Source: an uncultured Phascolarctobacterium sp.
GTDB lineage: Bacteria > Bacillota > Negativicutes > Acidaminococcales > Acidaminococcaceae
Direction of reading: 5' to 3'
DNA: 64,000 nt
Assembly (NCBI GenBank): GCA_958448515.1
Contig: CAUDEF010000002.1
Coordinates: 1-64,000 of the forward strand
This document shows, piece by piece, positions 43,710-52,026 of this stretch. Positions within the stretch are counted from its first letter, which is position 1. Each line of letters begins with the position of its first letter. A model generated the notes under the pieces. The model saw only the letters and a list, made by a program, of their open reading frames with translations. It did not search any database and was not told the origin of the DNA. Made by a program: the position numbers and the translations under genes.

Positions 43710-44989
43710 ACTACACCATCTCTCATCACAAATTTGCCTGCTAACATGGTAGCAACAGCTTTGCCCTTACAAGCTTTACCTTCATAAGGAGTAGCTTTAC
43801 CGCGGGTATAGAATTTAGAACTGTCCACAGTCCATTCTTTATTTAAATCCATAATTGTTATATCAGCTACAGAACCTTCTTTTAAAGTACCGCCTTTCAA
43901 TTTGAAAAGTTTTGCAGGTTCACAGCTCATTTTACTGATAATTGTTTTCAAGTCAAAAATGTTTGTATGATACAAATCTGTAAGCACAACACCCAGGGAT
44001 GTTTCCAGACCGCAGAAACCGCATGGTGCATATCTGAATTCAACATCTTTTTCTTCAGGAGCATGAGGAGCATGGTCAGTTACAATGGCATCAACAGTTC
44101 CATCCAAAACTGCCGCACGCATTGCTTCTACATGGTCCCAGCTGCGCAGCGGAGGAGAAACTCTGGTTGCAGAGCTGTAACCAGCGCATGCGTCATCAGT
44201 TAAGGTAAGATGGTGAACAGTTACTTCACTGGTAACGTTTACACCTTTTTTCTTAGCCTGACGAATAATATCAATTGCGCCCTTACTTGCAACATGGGCA
44301 ATATGTACGTGAGCGCCTGTATATTCAGCAATCAGGCAGTCTCTGGCAACAGCAATATCTTCTGCAATAGCCGGTATGCCAGGTACGCCAATTCGTGCTG
44401 ATACAACGCCTTCATGCATATAACCTTCAGCGTTAAGCTCAGGGTCAATAGCATGGCAAATCAAAGTTTTATCAAAAGCAGTTACATATTTAGCTGCCAG
44501 CATAAACAATCTGGAGCTTTTCACATAATGTCCGTCATCAGAAAATGCCATAGCGCCTTTTTCTGCCATATCTCCAAGCTCAGCAAGCTCTTCGCCTTTT
44601 TCGCCTTTGCTTATAGCACCAATAACTTCAACATTTGCATAGCTTTCTTCTGCCGCACGTTGTTTAATACCGGAAATAATAATTGAGTTATCAATAACCG
44701 GTTTGGTGTTAGGCATGCAGGCAACAGTTGTAACACCGCCAGCAGCAGCTGCTTTAGTACCGCTGACAATATCTTCTTTAGCTTCTACGCCCGGTTCACG
44801 CATATGGGTATGCAAGTCAATCAGGCCAGGAGTTACAACAAGACCAGTAGCATCATATATTTCATCTGCAGCAGCATCAATATTGCTGCCCAGGCTTACA
44901 ATTTTGCCGTCCTCAACAAGAACATCCATTACAGCATCGAGATTCTGGCTCGGGTCAACAACCCTGCCGTTTTTAATCAATGTTTTCAA
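43697..44989 (-). CDS. pyrC: Dihydroorotase
   Basis: Cyclises carbamoyl-aspartate to dihydroorotate; 430 residues, class I dihydroorotase. The metal-binding DLHTHMREPG, ICHAIDPE and ATRVSPPLRS, and the catalytic VTDHAPHAPEEK motif are all present. It overlaps the 3' end of pyrB by 17 bp. Confidence 0.96.
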   Translation of the reverse strand: MKTLIKNGRVVDPSQNLDAVMDVLVEDGKIVSLGSNIDAAADEIYDATGLVVTPGLIDLHTHMREPGVEAKEDIVSGTKAAAAGGVTTVACMPNTKPVIDNSIIISGIKQRAAEESYANVEVIGAISKGEKGEELAELGDMAEKGAMAFSDDGHYVKSSRLFMLAAKYVTAFDKTLICHAIDPELNAEGYMHEGVVSARIGVPGIPAIAEDIAVARDCLIAEYTGAHVHIAHVASKGAIDIIRQAKKKGVNVTSEVTVHHLTLTDDACAGYSSATRVSPPLRSWDHVEAMRAAVLDGTVDAIVTDHAPHAPEEKDVEFRYAPCGFCGLETSLGVVLTDLYHTNIFDLKTIISKMSCEPAKLFKLKGGTLKEGSVADITIMDLNKEWTVDSSKFYTRGKATPYEGKACKGKAVATMLAGKFVMRDGVVCTK

Positions 44990-45929
44990 TGTTTTTTCCT
45001 CCTGTCAAAGTCAAGAATAAAAGTGCCATACGTACTGCAACACCATTTTGAACCTCATCACGGATAGCTGCATTATCACAGTAACCAACTTCCCAGGAAA
45101 TTTCGAGGCCTCTGTTCATCGGACCAGGATGCAGAACTGTTACATCCGGTTTAGCCAGCTGCAGGCGTTTTTCATTTACACCAAAAATACGTGCATATTC
45201 ACGCGGTGACGGGAAAAGACCTTTTTTCTGACGTTCCAGCTGAATACGCAGGATATCTACAACATCAGCACCTTCAAGAGCTTCTTCAACGCGTTTATGT
45301 ACTGTTACACCAAGTGCTTCAATATCGTGCGGAAGTAAAGTCATAGGTCCGGCAACATGAACATCAGCACCAAGCTTGGTCCAGGCTGCAATATTGGTAC
45401 GGGCAACACGGCTGTAAAGTACATCGCCGATAATAGCCATTTTCAGACCTTTTATATTTTTACCTTTCTCACGAATGGTAAACAAATCTAACAAACCCTG
45501 AGACGGATGAGCATGGGCACCGTCACCGGCATTAATAATAACAGGATCAGCAACATTTGCCGCAAACGCAGCTGCACCTTCAATAGGATGGCGCATAACA
45601 ATTGCGTCACAAGCCATAGACTGAACAGTTAAGATAGTATCACGCAGACACTCACCTTTTACAACACTGGAAGAGGATGTGGTAATATTTACAACATCGG
45701 CTCCAAGGTATTTGCCTGCCAGCTCAAAAGAAGTTCTTGTTCTTGTACTTGGTTCATAAAACAGATTAATTATGGATTTGCCTCTCAGAGAAGGAACTTT
45801 TTTAATGTCCCTTTTCATAATTTTTTTCATTTCTTCAGCTGTTTTTAAAACCAGTTCAATCTCTTCAACACTTAAACTTTCCAGGTCGAGTATATCTCTG
45901 CCGCCGAGAGATACATTTGCTTTAGCCAT
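44973..45929 (-). CDS. pyrB: Aspartate carbamoyltransferase
   Basis: Joins carbamoyl phosphate to aspartate, the first committed pyrimidine step; 318 residues. The carbamoyl-phosphate loop FYEPSTRTRTSFELAGKYLG, active-site MRHPIEG and HPGPMNRGLEI are visible. No pyrI regulatory subunit follows, as in Bacillus. First gene of the pyr operon and directly downstream of the PyrR-type leader. Confidence 0.96.
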   Translation of the reverse strand: MAKANVSLGGRDILDLESLSVEEIELVLKTAEEMKKIMKRDIKKVPSLRGKSIINLFYEPSTRTRTSFELAGKYLGADVVNITTSSSSVVKGECLRDTILTVQSMACDAIVMRHPIEGAAAFAANVADPVIINAGDGAHAHPSQGLLDLFTIREKGKNIKGLKMAIIGDVLYSRVARTNIAAWTKLGADVHVAGPMTLLPHDIEALGVTVHKRVEEALEGADVVDILRIQLERQKKGLFPSPREYARIFGVNEKRLQLAKPDVTVLHPGPMNRGLEISWEVGYCDNAAIRDEVQNGVAVRMALLFLTLTGGKNIENID

Positions 45930-45956
45930 TAGCTTAACCTCCTGTAATTTTATATA

Positions 45957-46045
45957 ATAAAAAAAGCCTTCTCTTCCCCATGAGGGTACAAGAAGGCCTT
46001 AGATCAAAACTAAAAGTCTACCTTGAAGTCTCACGGGACCAATTT
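45957..46045 (-). promoter_or_regulatory. PyrR-type attenuator in the pyr leader
   Basis: On the minus strand the PyrR-binding-loop consensus appears as TTGGTCCCGTGAGACTTCAAGG (46015-46045). It is followed by a terminator hairpin (GCCTTCTTGTACCC/GGGGAAGAGAAGGC, 45957-46000) with a seven-T tail. Binding of UMP-loaded PyrR would stabilise the binding loop and allow the terminator to form. The pyrR gene itself is not in the window. Confidence 0.85.
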
Positions 46046-46068
46046 AAAGGTACAAATTTGATATTTAT

Positions 46069-46097
46069 ATTGTACACCAATCACCGAAAATCGTCAA
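46069..46097 (-). promoter_or_regulatory. Promoter of the pyr operon
   Basis: On the minus strand TTGACG (46092-46097) and TACAAT (46069-46074) are 17 bp apart, about 10 nt before the leader structures begin. Confidence 0.7.
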
Positions 46098-46213
46098 ACC
46101 TTTACCTGATTATTTATAAATTTTTAATCTTCTAACTTTTCATCAAATCAAAATGCAAAAGTAAATTTAATATAGTATAATTAACTAGATATAAAATACT
46201 CAGGAGAATATCT

Positions 46214-47329
46214 ATGCGTAATCACACAATAGACAACCTTCGCGGAATATGCATGCTGGGAGTTATCGCTATTCATATAGGTTCACTTGCTTTAGCGCCC
46301 AATAACTTTCCGCTTTACGTTATTCTGGAAGTTTTATCCAGATACAGTGTACCTTCCTTTTTCTTTATTTCAGGTTATGGTCTTTTCTGTAATTTGAATA
46401 AACAAAAATATGACTACTTTCAATTTATAAAAAAACGTTTTAAAAGCTCCGGCATCCCTTACATAAGCTGGTCATTACTCTATCTTTTTTATTTTTGGCT
46501 TATTCTGCCGCCTGACTACATCAACTGGAATCCGCTGAATATAGCTTATACACTGTTTTTTGGACTTGGATGCTATCATCTTTATTTTATGGTTATTTTA
46601 CTTTGGTTTTATTTTACTTTTCCCATATGGAAATACATGATAAGTAAAATTACCAGACAAAATATTATCATTTCATTAACAGCTCTTTTTATATTTCAGC
46701 TTGCCTTCAATTACTGGACTACTCACCCCGGAATCAATGCTGACGAACTGAACGTTGTGGTCAAAAGTTTTTTTATTCACAGATTAAATTATCTGCCCCT
46801 GCACTATCTTCTTATTTTTATTTTAGGCGGACTGGCAGCAATTTATTATGACGATTTTAAAAAGCTGCTTGGCAGCATTAAAGCTATTACTGCCATATAC
46901 ATTACTTCTATTATCATCCTTCTTTATAATTGCTATGACTCCTTTTATAACAAGGGTTATTCACTTCTTGATCTTGCCAATACTTATCATCAGCTGAGTC
47001 CAGAAGGATTAATCTATACAGTAACATCCATTCTTTTTTTCAGTGCTGTACTTTTAAGAATCAAGACTACCAGCTTTTATTTTAAAGTTCTTGATCTTCT
47101 CTCAGCCAACTCTCTGCTTATCTACTTACTGCATCCACTGATTTTAGATATTATGACCAGCTTCTACAGCAGATATGGTATTGTAATGACTGTAAAAAAA
47201 GTAATCTTTTCATACGCACTTCTTGTTATTTTATCACTTCTTGCAAGTATAGCGTTAACAAAGTTACTGGCTTATAATGATACAGCAGCAAAGCTTTTAA
47301 TTGGTAAACCTAATAAACAAAAAAGATGA
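46214..47329 (+). CDS. Membrane acyltransferase, acyltransferase-3 family
   Basis: A 371-residue integral membrane acyltransferase of the OafA/WecH/Acyl_transf_3 family, with about ten hydrophobic segments. The family opening (HTIDNLRGICMLGVIAIHI, with the catalytic-region His) and the RYSVPSFFFISGYGLF motif are visible. These enzymes acylate surface or exported carbohydrates or other extracytoplasmic acceptors; the acceptor here is unknown. The gene stands alone with a terminator after it. Confidence 0.85.
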   Translation: MRNHTIDNLRGICMLGVIAIHIGSLALAPNNFPLYVILEVLSRYSVPSFFFISGYGLFCNLNKQKYDYFQFIKKRFKSSGIPYISWSLLYLFYFWLILPPDYINWNPLNIAYTLFFGLGCYHLYFMVILLWFYFTFPIWKYMISKITRQNIIISLTALFIFQLAFNYWTTHPGINADELNVVVKSFFIHRLNYLPLHYLLIFILGGLAAIYYDDFKKLLGSIKAITAIYITSIIILLYNCYDSFYNKGYSLLDLANTYHQLSPEGLIYTVTSILFFSAVLLRIKTTSFYFKVLDLLSANSLLIYLLHPLILDIMTSFYSRYGIVMTVKKVIFSYALLVILSLLASIALTKLLAYNDTAAKLLIGKPNKQKR

Positions 47330-47356
47330 TATGAACATAGTTCATATCATCTTTTT
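47321..47356. terminator. Bidirectional terminator between the acyltransferase and the YhfT-like gene
   Basis: The perfect hairpin AAAAGATGATATGAAC/GTTCATATCATCTTTT is flanked by A and T runs and overlaps the ends of both converging genes. Confidence 0.87.
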
Positions 47357-48572
47357 ATTTATATTCTGCCAATAATTTCATTTTATCTATTTTGCCGCTC
47401 TCATTTTTTGGAAGCTCTTTCAAAAAATAAAAATGCTTAGGAATTTCATAATCAGACAGATTATTTCGCAATAACTGAATAATTTTTGACTTGGTTATAA
47501 CATTTTCTGCGCCTACAAAGGCTACTAAACTATCCGTATCATTATGCATAACTGCAACAGCTACTTCGTCAACTCCCTCCAGCTGCATAATAGCCTGCTC
47601 AACTTTCTGAGAAGAAACTTTCATCCCGTTGACATTGCATATATCATCTGTTCGCCCTAAAAAATGAAGATTTCCAAACTCATCAAATCTGCCCCTGTCT
47701 TTAAGAGAATATGGCAGCGTTATGTTTTCAATACCATACCTGGTATTTACAAAGATTTCTTCATTTTCTACGAACACTTCTACACCATCAAACGGGCGTC
47801 CTATATTATCTTTGCAGTCATCCATCTGCCTGTCTTTGATATAGGTTATATAATTCAGCTCACTGGCCCCATAATACAAAGTTATCTCCGCATTCGGATA
47901 TATAGTTTTTATAAACTCAGCTTCCTTTTTGCCCATACTCTGGGAACCACTTATAATAGAACCTATTTGCATATTCTGCAAATAGGTAAATTTAGGCAAT
48001 AACATCAATTTGGAAGGAATTAAATAGATGCTGTTAACATTATAGTCAGCTATCATTTTCAGCCAGTGTTTTGGTCTGAATTTTTCTGTTGCAACTACAG
48101 TGCCGCCAACATAAAAAACACTCATGTAAATGTTCAAATTTCCTGTAAACGCAAGGCTTCCCTGACAGAATATTATCGTGTTCTCATCAACGCCAAAAAC
48201 TTTATTCTGAGCAGGGAAAAAATCTGCCCAGCTTGCATAACTTCTCCATAAAAGCTTACTTTTTCCTGTAGAGCCGGAAGTCATAACACCCATACAAGCT
48301 TCAGAAGGAATTTTTTCTACGCAAAACTGCTGAGTTTTACTTATCTCTGTGGCAATAACAGGTCTGACATTTGTTCCGCTGTAAGCTATAAATTTTAACA
48401 GCTGCTCAGCTATAGTTTTTTCATGAATAAAAATAAACTGCTTCTGCTCATCAATATTTTTTCTGATTGTTTCAGCTTTTTCTGTCAGATCAGAATATGT
48501 ATAACTGCCAGCATCTGTAATTAAAGCAACCTTATTGCCGGACTGCTTTTTGAGCAAAGATAAATAATCCAT
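47355..48572 (-). CDS. AMP-forming acyl-CoA ligase, YhfT-like
   Basis: A 405-residue member of the ANL (acyl/aryl-CoA ligase) superfamily, shorter than standard fatty acyl-CoA synthetases. The P-loop GVMTSGSTGKSKLLWRS (about 97), the LYYGASELNY adenine motif, the LKDRGRFDEFGNLHFLGRTDDI hinge and the C-terminal PKNESGKIDK Lys are present. It is last in a MaoC-BioY-thiolase-ligase operon matching the Bacillus yhfU(bioY)-yhfT-yhfS set, so it may activate a pimelate-like or fatty acid for biotin. The start at 48570-48572 follows GAGAGGG; a TTG five codons upstream is a poorer choice. Confidence 0.85.
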   Translation of the reverse strand: MDYLSLLKKQSGNKVALITDAGSYTYSDLTEKAETIRKNIDEQKQFIFIHEKTIAEQLLKFIAYSGTNVRPVIATEISKTQQFCVEKIPSEACMGVMTSGSTGKSKLLWRSYASWADFFPAQNKVFGVDENTIIFCQGSLAFTGNLNIYMSVFYVGGTVVATEKFRPKHWLKMIADYNVNSIYLIPSKLMLLPKFTYLQNMQIGSIISGSQSMGKKEAEFIKTIYPNAEITLYYGASELNYITYIKDRQMDDCKDNIGRPFDGVEVFVENEEIFVNTRYGIENITLPYSLKDRGRFDEFGNLHFLGRTDDICNVNGMKVSSQKVEQAIMQLEGVDEVAVAVMHNDTDSLVAFVGAENVITKSKIIQLLRNNLSDYEIPKHFYFLKELPKNESGKIDKMKLLAEYK

Positions 48573-48573
48573 T

Positions 48574-49707
48574 TTAAACCCTCTCAATCATCATAGCCGT
48601 ACCAACACCACCGGCAGCCGCAACACTGCAGCAGCCATATTTGCCATTACGCTGCCGCAGGGATTCCAGCAAATGCAGCATTATAATACAACCGGACGCG
48701 CCATAAGGATGTCCGTAAGCCAGAGCGCCTCCAAAAACATTATATTTATCCAGACTGTTTTTAAACTTTCTGGCAAACATAACATCAATTACAGCAAAAG
48801 CTTCATTCAGCTCAAATCCGTCTATATCACTTTCCTGAATGTTATATCTTTGCAGAAGCTTTTCCAACGCCAGTACAGCGGTTTTGGGACTAACCAAAGG
48901 ATCTCCCCCGCAGGCAGTACTGCCAATTACTTTTGCCTGCGCCTGCAAATTATGTTCAGTCAAATATCTTTCTGAACACAAAACAATAAAGGCTGCTCCG
49001 TCATTAATTAAGCAGGAATTTGCAGCAGTAATAAACTGACCTCCCGGCAAAACTTTAGGCATTCTGTCCAGCAATCGCTGACTCATTTTAGGACGAATAC
49101 CTTCATCTTTCGTACCATTACAAACTTCAGTAATAATATTCTTCAAAAGCCTGTTTTGCTGAGCATTTACAGCCAGCGAATGACTTTTCAAAGCCCAGCT
49201 GTCCAATTCTTCTTTAGTAATGCCTTCCTGTTTGGCAGCAAGTTCTGCACCCTCAAGCATTACTGTCTCTCTGTGTACACCAGGCATAAATTTGGCAACA
49301 CTGTACCACTGCTCTCCGGAATAATCAGGATGATTACTGTTATACCCTCTTCTTGGCTGAGTCGAACTGCTTTCAAAGCCACCTGCAATAATAATATCAG
49401 CTTCGCCAGACTTTATTTTAGATGCAGCCACTGCAATACTTTCCAGACCACTGCCACACTGCACGTCAATAGTAAAAGCAGGCACGGAATTATCCACACC
49501 TGCCTCCAGCATCATCAAACGAGTGATATTTCCTCCGGCGCCAACACCATTACCTGCAATTACGTAATCAGGAAAGCTGATATTAAATTTTTCTATTACT
49601 CTACGTAAAACCGTTCCTCCTAAAATTTCTGCCGGAACATGTCTGTACATACCATTGCAAACACCAATATAACTGCGTAAGCCACCTAAAATATAAGCTT
49701 CACCCAT
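48574..49707 (-). CDS. Thiolase-family protein, YhfS-like (C-terminal catalytic Cys apparently missing)
   Basis: A 377-residue thiolase. The nucleophile region VQCGSGLESIAVA holds Cys84, and the active-site ELNEAFAVIDVMF and YGHPYGASGCI motifs are present. The C-terminal signature normally CxGGGxG reads AAAGGVGTAMMIERV, with Ala363 at the usual catalytic Cys, although Cys359 and Cys360 lie just before. The protein may therefore be altered in thiolysis/condensation or use another base. It belongs to the BioY-linked YhfS group rather than the general atoB group. The ATG at 49705-49707 has AAAGGTG; the reading frame extends 20 codons further. Confidence 0.85.
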   Translation of the reverse strand: MGEAYILGGLRSYIGVCNGMYRHVPAEILGGTVLRRVIEKFNISFPDYVIAGNGVGAGGNITRLMMLEAGVDNSVPAFTIDVQCGSGLESIAVAASKIKSGEADIIIAGGFESSSTQPRRGYNSNHPDYSGEQWYSVAKFMPGVHRETVMLEGAELAAKQEGITKEELDSWALKSHSLAVNAQQNRLLKNIITEVCNGTKDEGIRPKMSQRLLDRMPKVLPGGQFITAANSCLINDGAAFIVLCSERYLTEHNLQAQAKVIGSTACGGDPLVSPKTAVLALEKLLQRYNIQESDIDGFELNEAFAVIDVMFARKFKNSLDKYNVFGGALAYGHPYGASGCIIMLHLLESLRQRNGKYGCCSVAAAGGVGTAMMIERV

Positions 49708-49712
49708 AACTA

Positions 49713-50252
49713 TCACCTTTTGAAAACTTTTTGAATAGGACCTGCCAAAAATACTGCGCCAAGACATTTTACAATATCAAGGGGAATAAACGGCAGAACA
49801 CCGGTCATAATTGCAGCAGCCCAGTCCATACCTGTTATAAATTTCAGCTGAACTGCGCCAAACAAATAAATTACAGGAATGCCTATACCAATGGAAATCA
49901 AGGCATATTTCTTAAAGCTGTATTCCTGCCCGCGCAGCCAGGAAATGATTACAGCAGCTACTGCAAATCCAAAAATATATCCGCCTGTGGGGCCAAATAA
50001 TTTTCCCGGACCAGCCGTACCGCCTGTAAAAACAGGAATTCCAGCCAAGCCAATTAAAAGATATGCTACCATTGCAAGAAAAGTCTGTCTGGGAGTAAGA
50101 AGAAAAGCCAGTAAATTTACAAACATCGTCTGCAGTGCAATAGGCGACATAGAAAACGGCAAAGGAATTATAATATACGCCGATACACAATTCATGGCAA
50201 TCAGCAGTGCCATTTTTGTCATTTCTGAAGTTTTTTTAATAGAAGAATTCAT
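49713..50252 (-). CDS. bioY: Biotin transporter substrate-specific component BioY
   Basis: A 179-residue integral membrane S component of an ECF-type biotin importer. The diagnostic FTGGTAGPGKLFGPTGGYIFGF and the LPFIPLDIVKCLGA C-terminal segment of BioY are clear, with about six membrane segments. The partners EcfA/A'/T are elsewhere. The ATG at 50250-50252 follows GCAGGTG; a GTG two codons upstream is less well placed. Confidence 0.95.
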   Translation of the reverse strand: MNSSIKKTSEMTKMALLIAMNCVSAYIIIPLPFSMSPIALQTMFVNLLAFLLTPRQTFLAMVAYLLIGLAGIPVFTGGTAGPGKLFGPTGGYIFGFAVAAVIISWLRGQEYSFKKYALISIGIGIPVIYLFGAVQLKFITGMDWAAAIMTGVLPFIPLDIVKCLGAVFLAGPIQKVFKR

Positions 50253-50265
50253 ACACACACCTGCT

Positions 50266-50796
50266 TCACTTTTTTATTTTAAATACCAATATTCCATCTA
50301 CATAGGCATTTATATAATCGTTGCATAACCAAAATTCTACCTGCTGCTCAGCATACACCGGACATAAAAACTTAACTTTCCAGTTAAGTTCTGACAATCT
50401 TAACAGCTGCTGCAGCTTTGCCAGCATCAGCATTCCGGGTACAATTGGCACCTCCTGCTGATGGATGCTATTATAATCGCCAACCTCATTAACATAGCTG
50501 CAAACTTCACTTTTCGTAAAAAAATGTTTAAACAACAGCTGTCCGCTGCAAGGAACATTCTTTCTGGCAGCAGCGTCACCGGATGGATTTAATAAAATTA
50601 CACGTAAAGATTTAACAATTTGCTTCGACTCATTATACCCGCATACTTCTATAATACTCTTACGAGCTGTACGCAAAACTATGTTGTTTTCATAAACAAC
50701 TGCATCTTCTTTTATCCAAACATTAACACCGGCAATAACCCAACCATCAAATAAACTCTGGTCACAATCAGCCAGCTTACGTGCTAATTTTAACAT
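50266..50796 (-). CDS. MaoC-like hot-dog hydratase/dehydratase in the bioY operon
   Basis: A 176-residue protein whose C-terminal half fits the MaoC hydratase fold: FTKSEVCSYVNEVGDYNSIH has the catalytic Asp and His (GDYNSIH, five residues apart), followed by VPIVPGMLMLAKL and the VKFLCPVYAEQQVEF strand. The N-terminal half (about 1-80) does not have a recognisable motif and may be a second, non-catalytic hot-dog. The ATG at 50794-50796 follows GAAAGG with a 9-nt spacing. First gene of the bioY operon; a hydratase next to a thiolase and a CoA ligase suggests acyl-CoA chemistry. Confidence 0.75.
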   Translation of the reverse strand: MLKLARKLADCDQSLFDGWVIAGVNVWIKEDAVVYENNIVLRTARKSIIEVCGYNESKQIVKSLRVILLNPSGDAAARKNVPCSGQLLFKHFFTKSEVCSYVNEVGDYNSIHQQEVPIVPGMLMLAKLQQLLRLSELNWKVKFLCPVYAEQQVEFWLCNDYINAYVDGILVFKIKK

Positions 50797-50820
50797 TCCA
50801 TTCATCCTTTCACAGTCCAT

Positions 50821-50850
50821 ATTATAAAACAAAGCAGTGTTTACAGTCAA
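50821..50850 (-). promoter_or_regulatory. Promoter of the bioY operon inside the palindrome
   Basis: On the minus strand TTGACT (50845-50850) and a perfect TATAAT (50821-50826) are 18 bp apart. The -35 box lies within the left arm (by coordinate) of the 18-16-18 palindrome. Confidence 0.7.
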
Positions 50851-50885
50851 CCTTATGATACATTTAAGTTAACTTTAAACACTGC
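50834..50885. promoter_or_regulatory. Long palindromic operator, BirA-box-like
   Basis: Arms of 18 bp (50834-50851 and 50868-50885) pair at 16 of 18 positions around a 16-bp spacer. The inner ends GTCAAC and GTTAAC with their 16-bp spacing resemble the two half-sites of Firmicute BirA operators (TTGTTAAC-N-GTTAACAA). The site covers the -35 box of the bioY operon and the dinB stop. Repression by biotin-loaded BirA is the simplest reading; a dinB terminator is the alternative. Confidence 0.6.
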
Positions 50886-52014
50886 CTCTTTTTATAATTT
50901 CTTCTCCAAAACGCATTTTCAGAACATCTATGGCTTTGTTGCGCTTAGATAATTTTTCATCTTCTTCAAATCCAAGAGAACATGCCTGTTCAAAAACAAG
51001 ATTTGAAACTGTTACTCCCAAAAGACGTACTCCATAACTTACGTCAATACTCTGCAATAACTGCACAGCCCTCTTATAAATGTCTTCATCAAAACACAGT
51101 TCATTTTCACAGGTGATACTGCGTGTATGCACTTTAAAATTTCTGTATTTTACTTTAACTGTCACCGTATGTCCGGATAAACCTCGTTTGCGCAGTCTGA
51201 AACCAACCTGTTCGCTAAGCTTAAGTATTACCCGATAACATTTATCAATATCATAAATATCTTCTGTCAGAGTAATTTCCCGTCCAACAGATTTAGGCTG
51301 CTCATGCGGCAGAACAGGTCTGCCGTCAATTCCTTCTGCCAGCTTTTTTACCGTATACCAATTTCTGCCAAAAATTTTCTGCAAAATACTTTCTTTGGCA
51401 CCTGATAATTCGCCTATAGTATTAATATTAAAATTTTTTAACGAGCTGCACGCAACTCCCCCGATACCAAAAATCTTGGTAACAGGAAGATTTTTAATAG
51501 TCCTTTGAACATCTTCATGTCTGATAATCGTCAAACCATCCGGTTTTTGCATATCAGAAGCCATTTTTGCCAAAAACTTATTCGGTGCAACTCCCACAGA
51601 AGCAGTTAAACCAGTCTGCTTTAAGATTTTGCTTTTTGTTAAAAGCGCAGCCTGCCGCACATCACCATAAATATTTTCCATGCCACTGATATCAAGAAAA
51701 GCTTCGTCAATAGAAAGTTTCTCTACTACAGGAGAAACTGTACTGAATATATTCATTATTTCAGCAGATATTTCCTGATATCTTTTAATCCGTACGGGAA
51801 CAAATATTCCATGAGGGCACAGTCTTCTGGCTTCTACAATAGACATGGCTGAATGAACACCAAATTTACGTGCCTCATAGGAGCATGTAGATACTACACT
51901 TCTTTCTGAAGATCCTCCGACGATAACAGGTTTGCCAGCAAGTTCAGGATAATCAAGCTGCTCTACAGAAGCAAAAAAAGCATCCATATCGACATGCATA
52001 ATCCATCTCAACAA
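50875..52014 (-). CDS. dinB: DNA polymerase IV DinB
   Basis: A Y-family translesion polymerase of about 379 residues. IMHVDMDAFFASVEQLDYPEL (catalytic Asp and Glu), the VVSTCSYEARKFGVHSAM fingers and the SIDEAFLDISGME palm with catalytic Asp-Glu are intact. The C-terminal little-finger domain is present. Start choice is uncertain: the TTG at 52012-52014 is 8 nt from AGGTGG, whereas GTG at 52024-52026 overlaps the site and ATG at 51997-51999 is further. It abuts the anion permease gene. Confidence 0.92.
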   Translation of the reverse strand: MLRWIMHVDMDAFFASVEQLDYPELAGKPVIVGGSSERSVVSTCSYEARKFGVHSAMSIVEARRLCPHGIFVPVRIKRYQEISAEIMNIFSTVSPVVEKLSIDEAFLDISGMENIYGDVRQAALLTKSKILKQTGLTASVGVAPNKFLAKMASDMQKPDGLTIIRHEDVQRTIKNLPVTKIFGIGGVACSSLKNFNINTIGELSGAKESILQKIFGRNWYTVKKLAEGIDGRPVLPHEQPKSVGREITLTEDIYDIDKCYRVILKLSEQVGFRLRKRGLSGHTVTVKVKYRNFKVHTRSITCENELCFDEDIYKRAVQLLQSIDVSYGVRLLGVTVSNLVFEQACSLGFEEDEKLSKRNKAIDVLKMRFGEEIIKRGSV

Positions 52015-52026
52015 ATCAAGCACCAC

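Noticed and set aside
50796..50850. TTG-initiated extension of the MaoC-like protein
   Set aside because: The TTG is part of the -35 box of the operon's own promoter, so that codon would not be transcribed.
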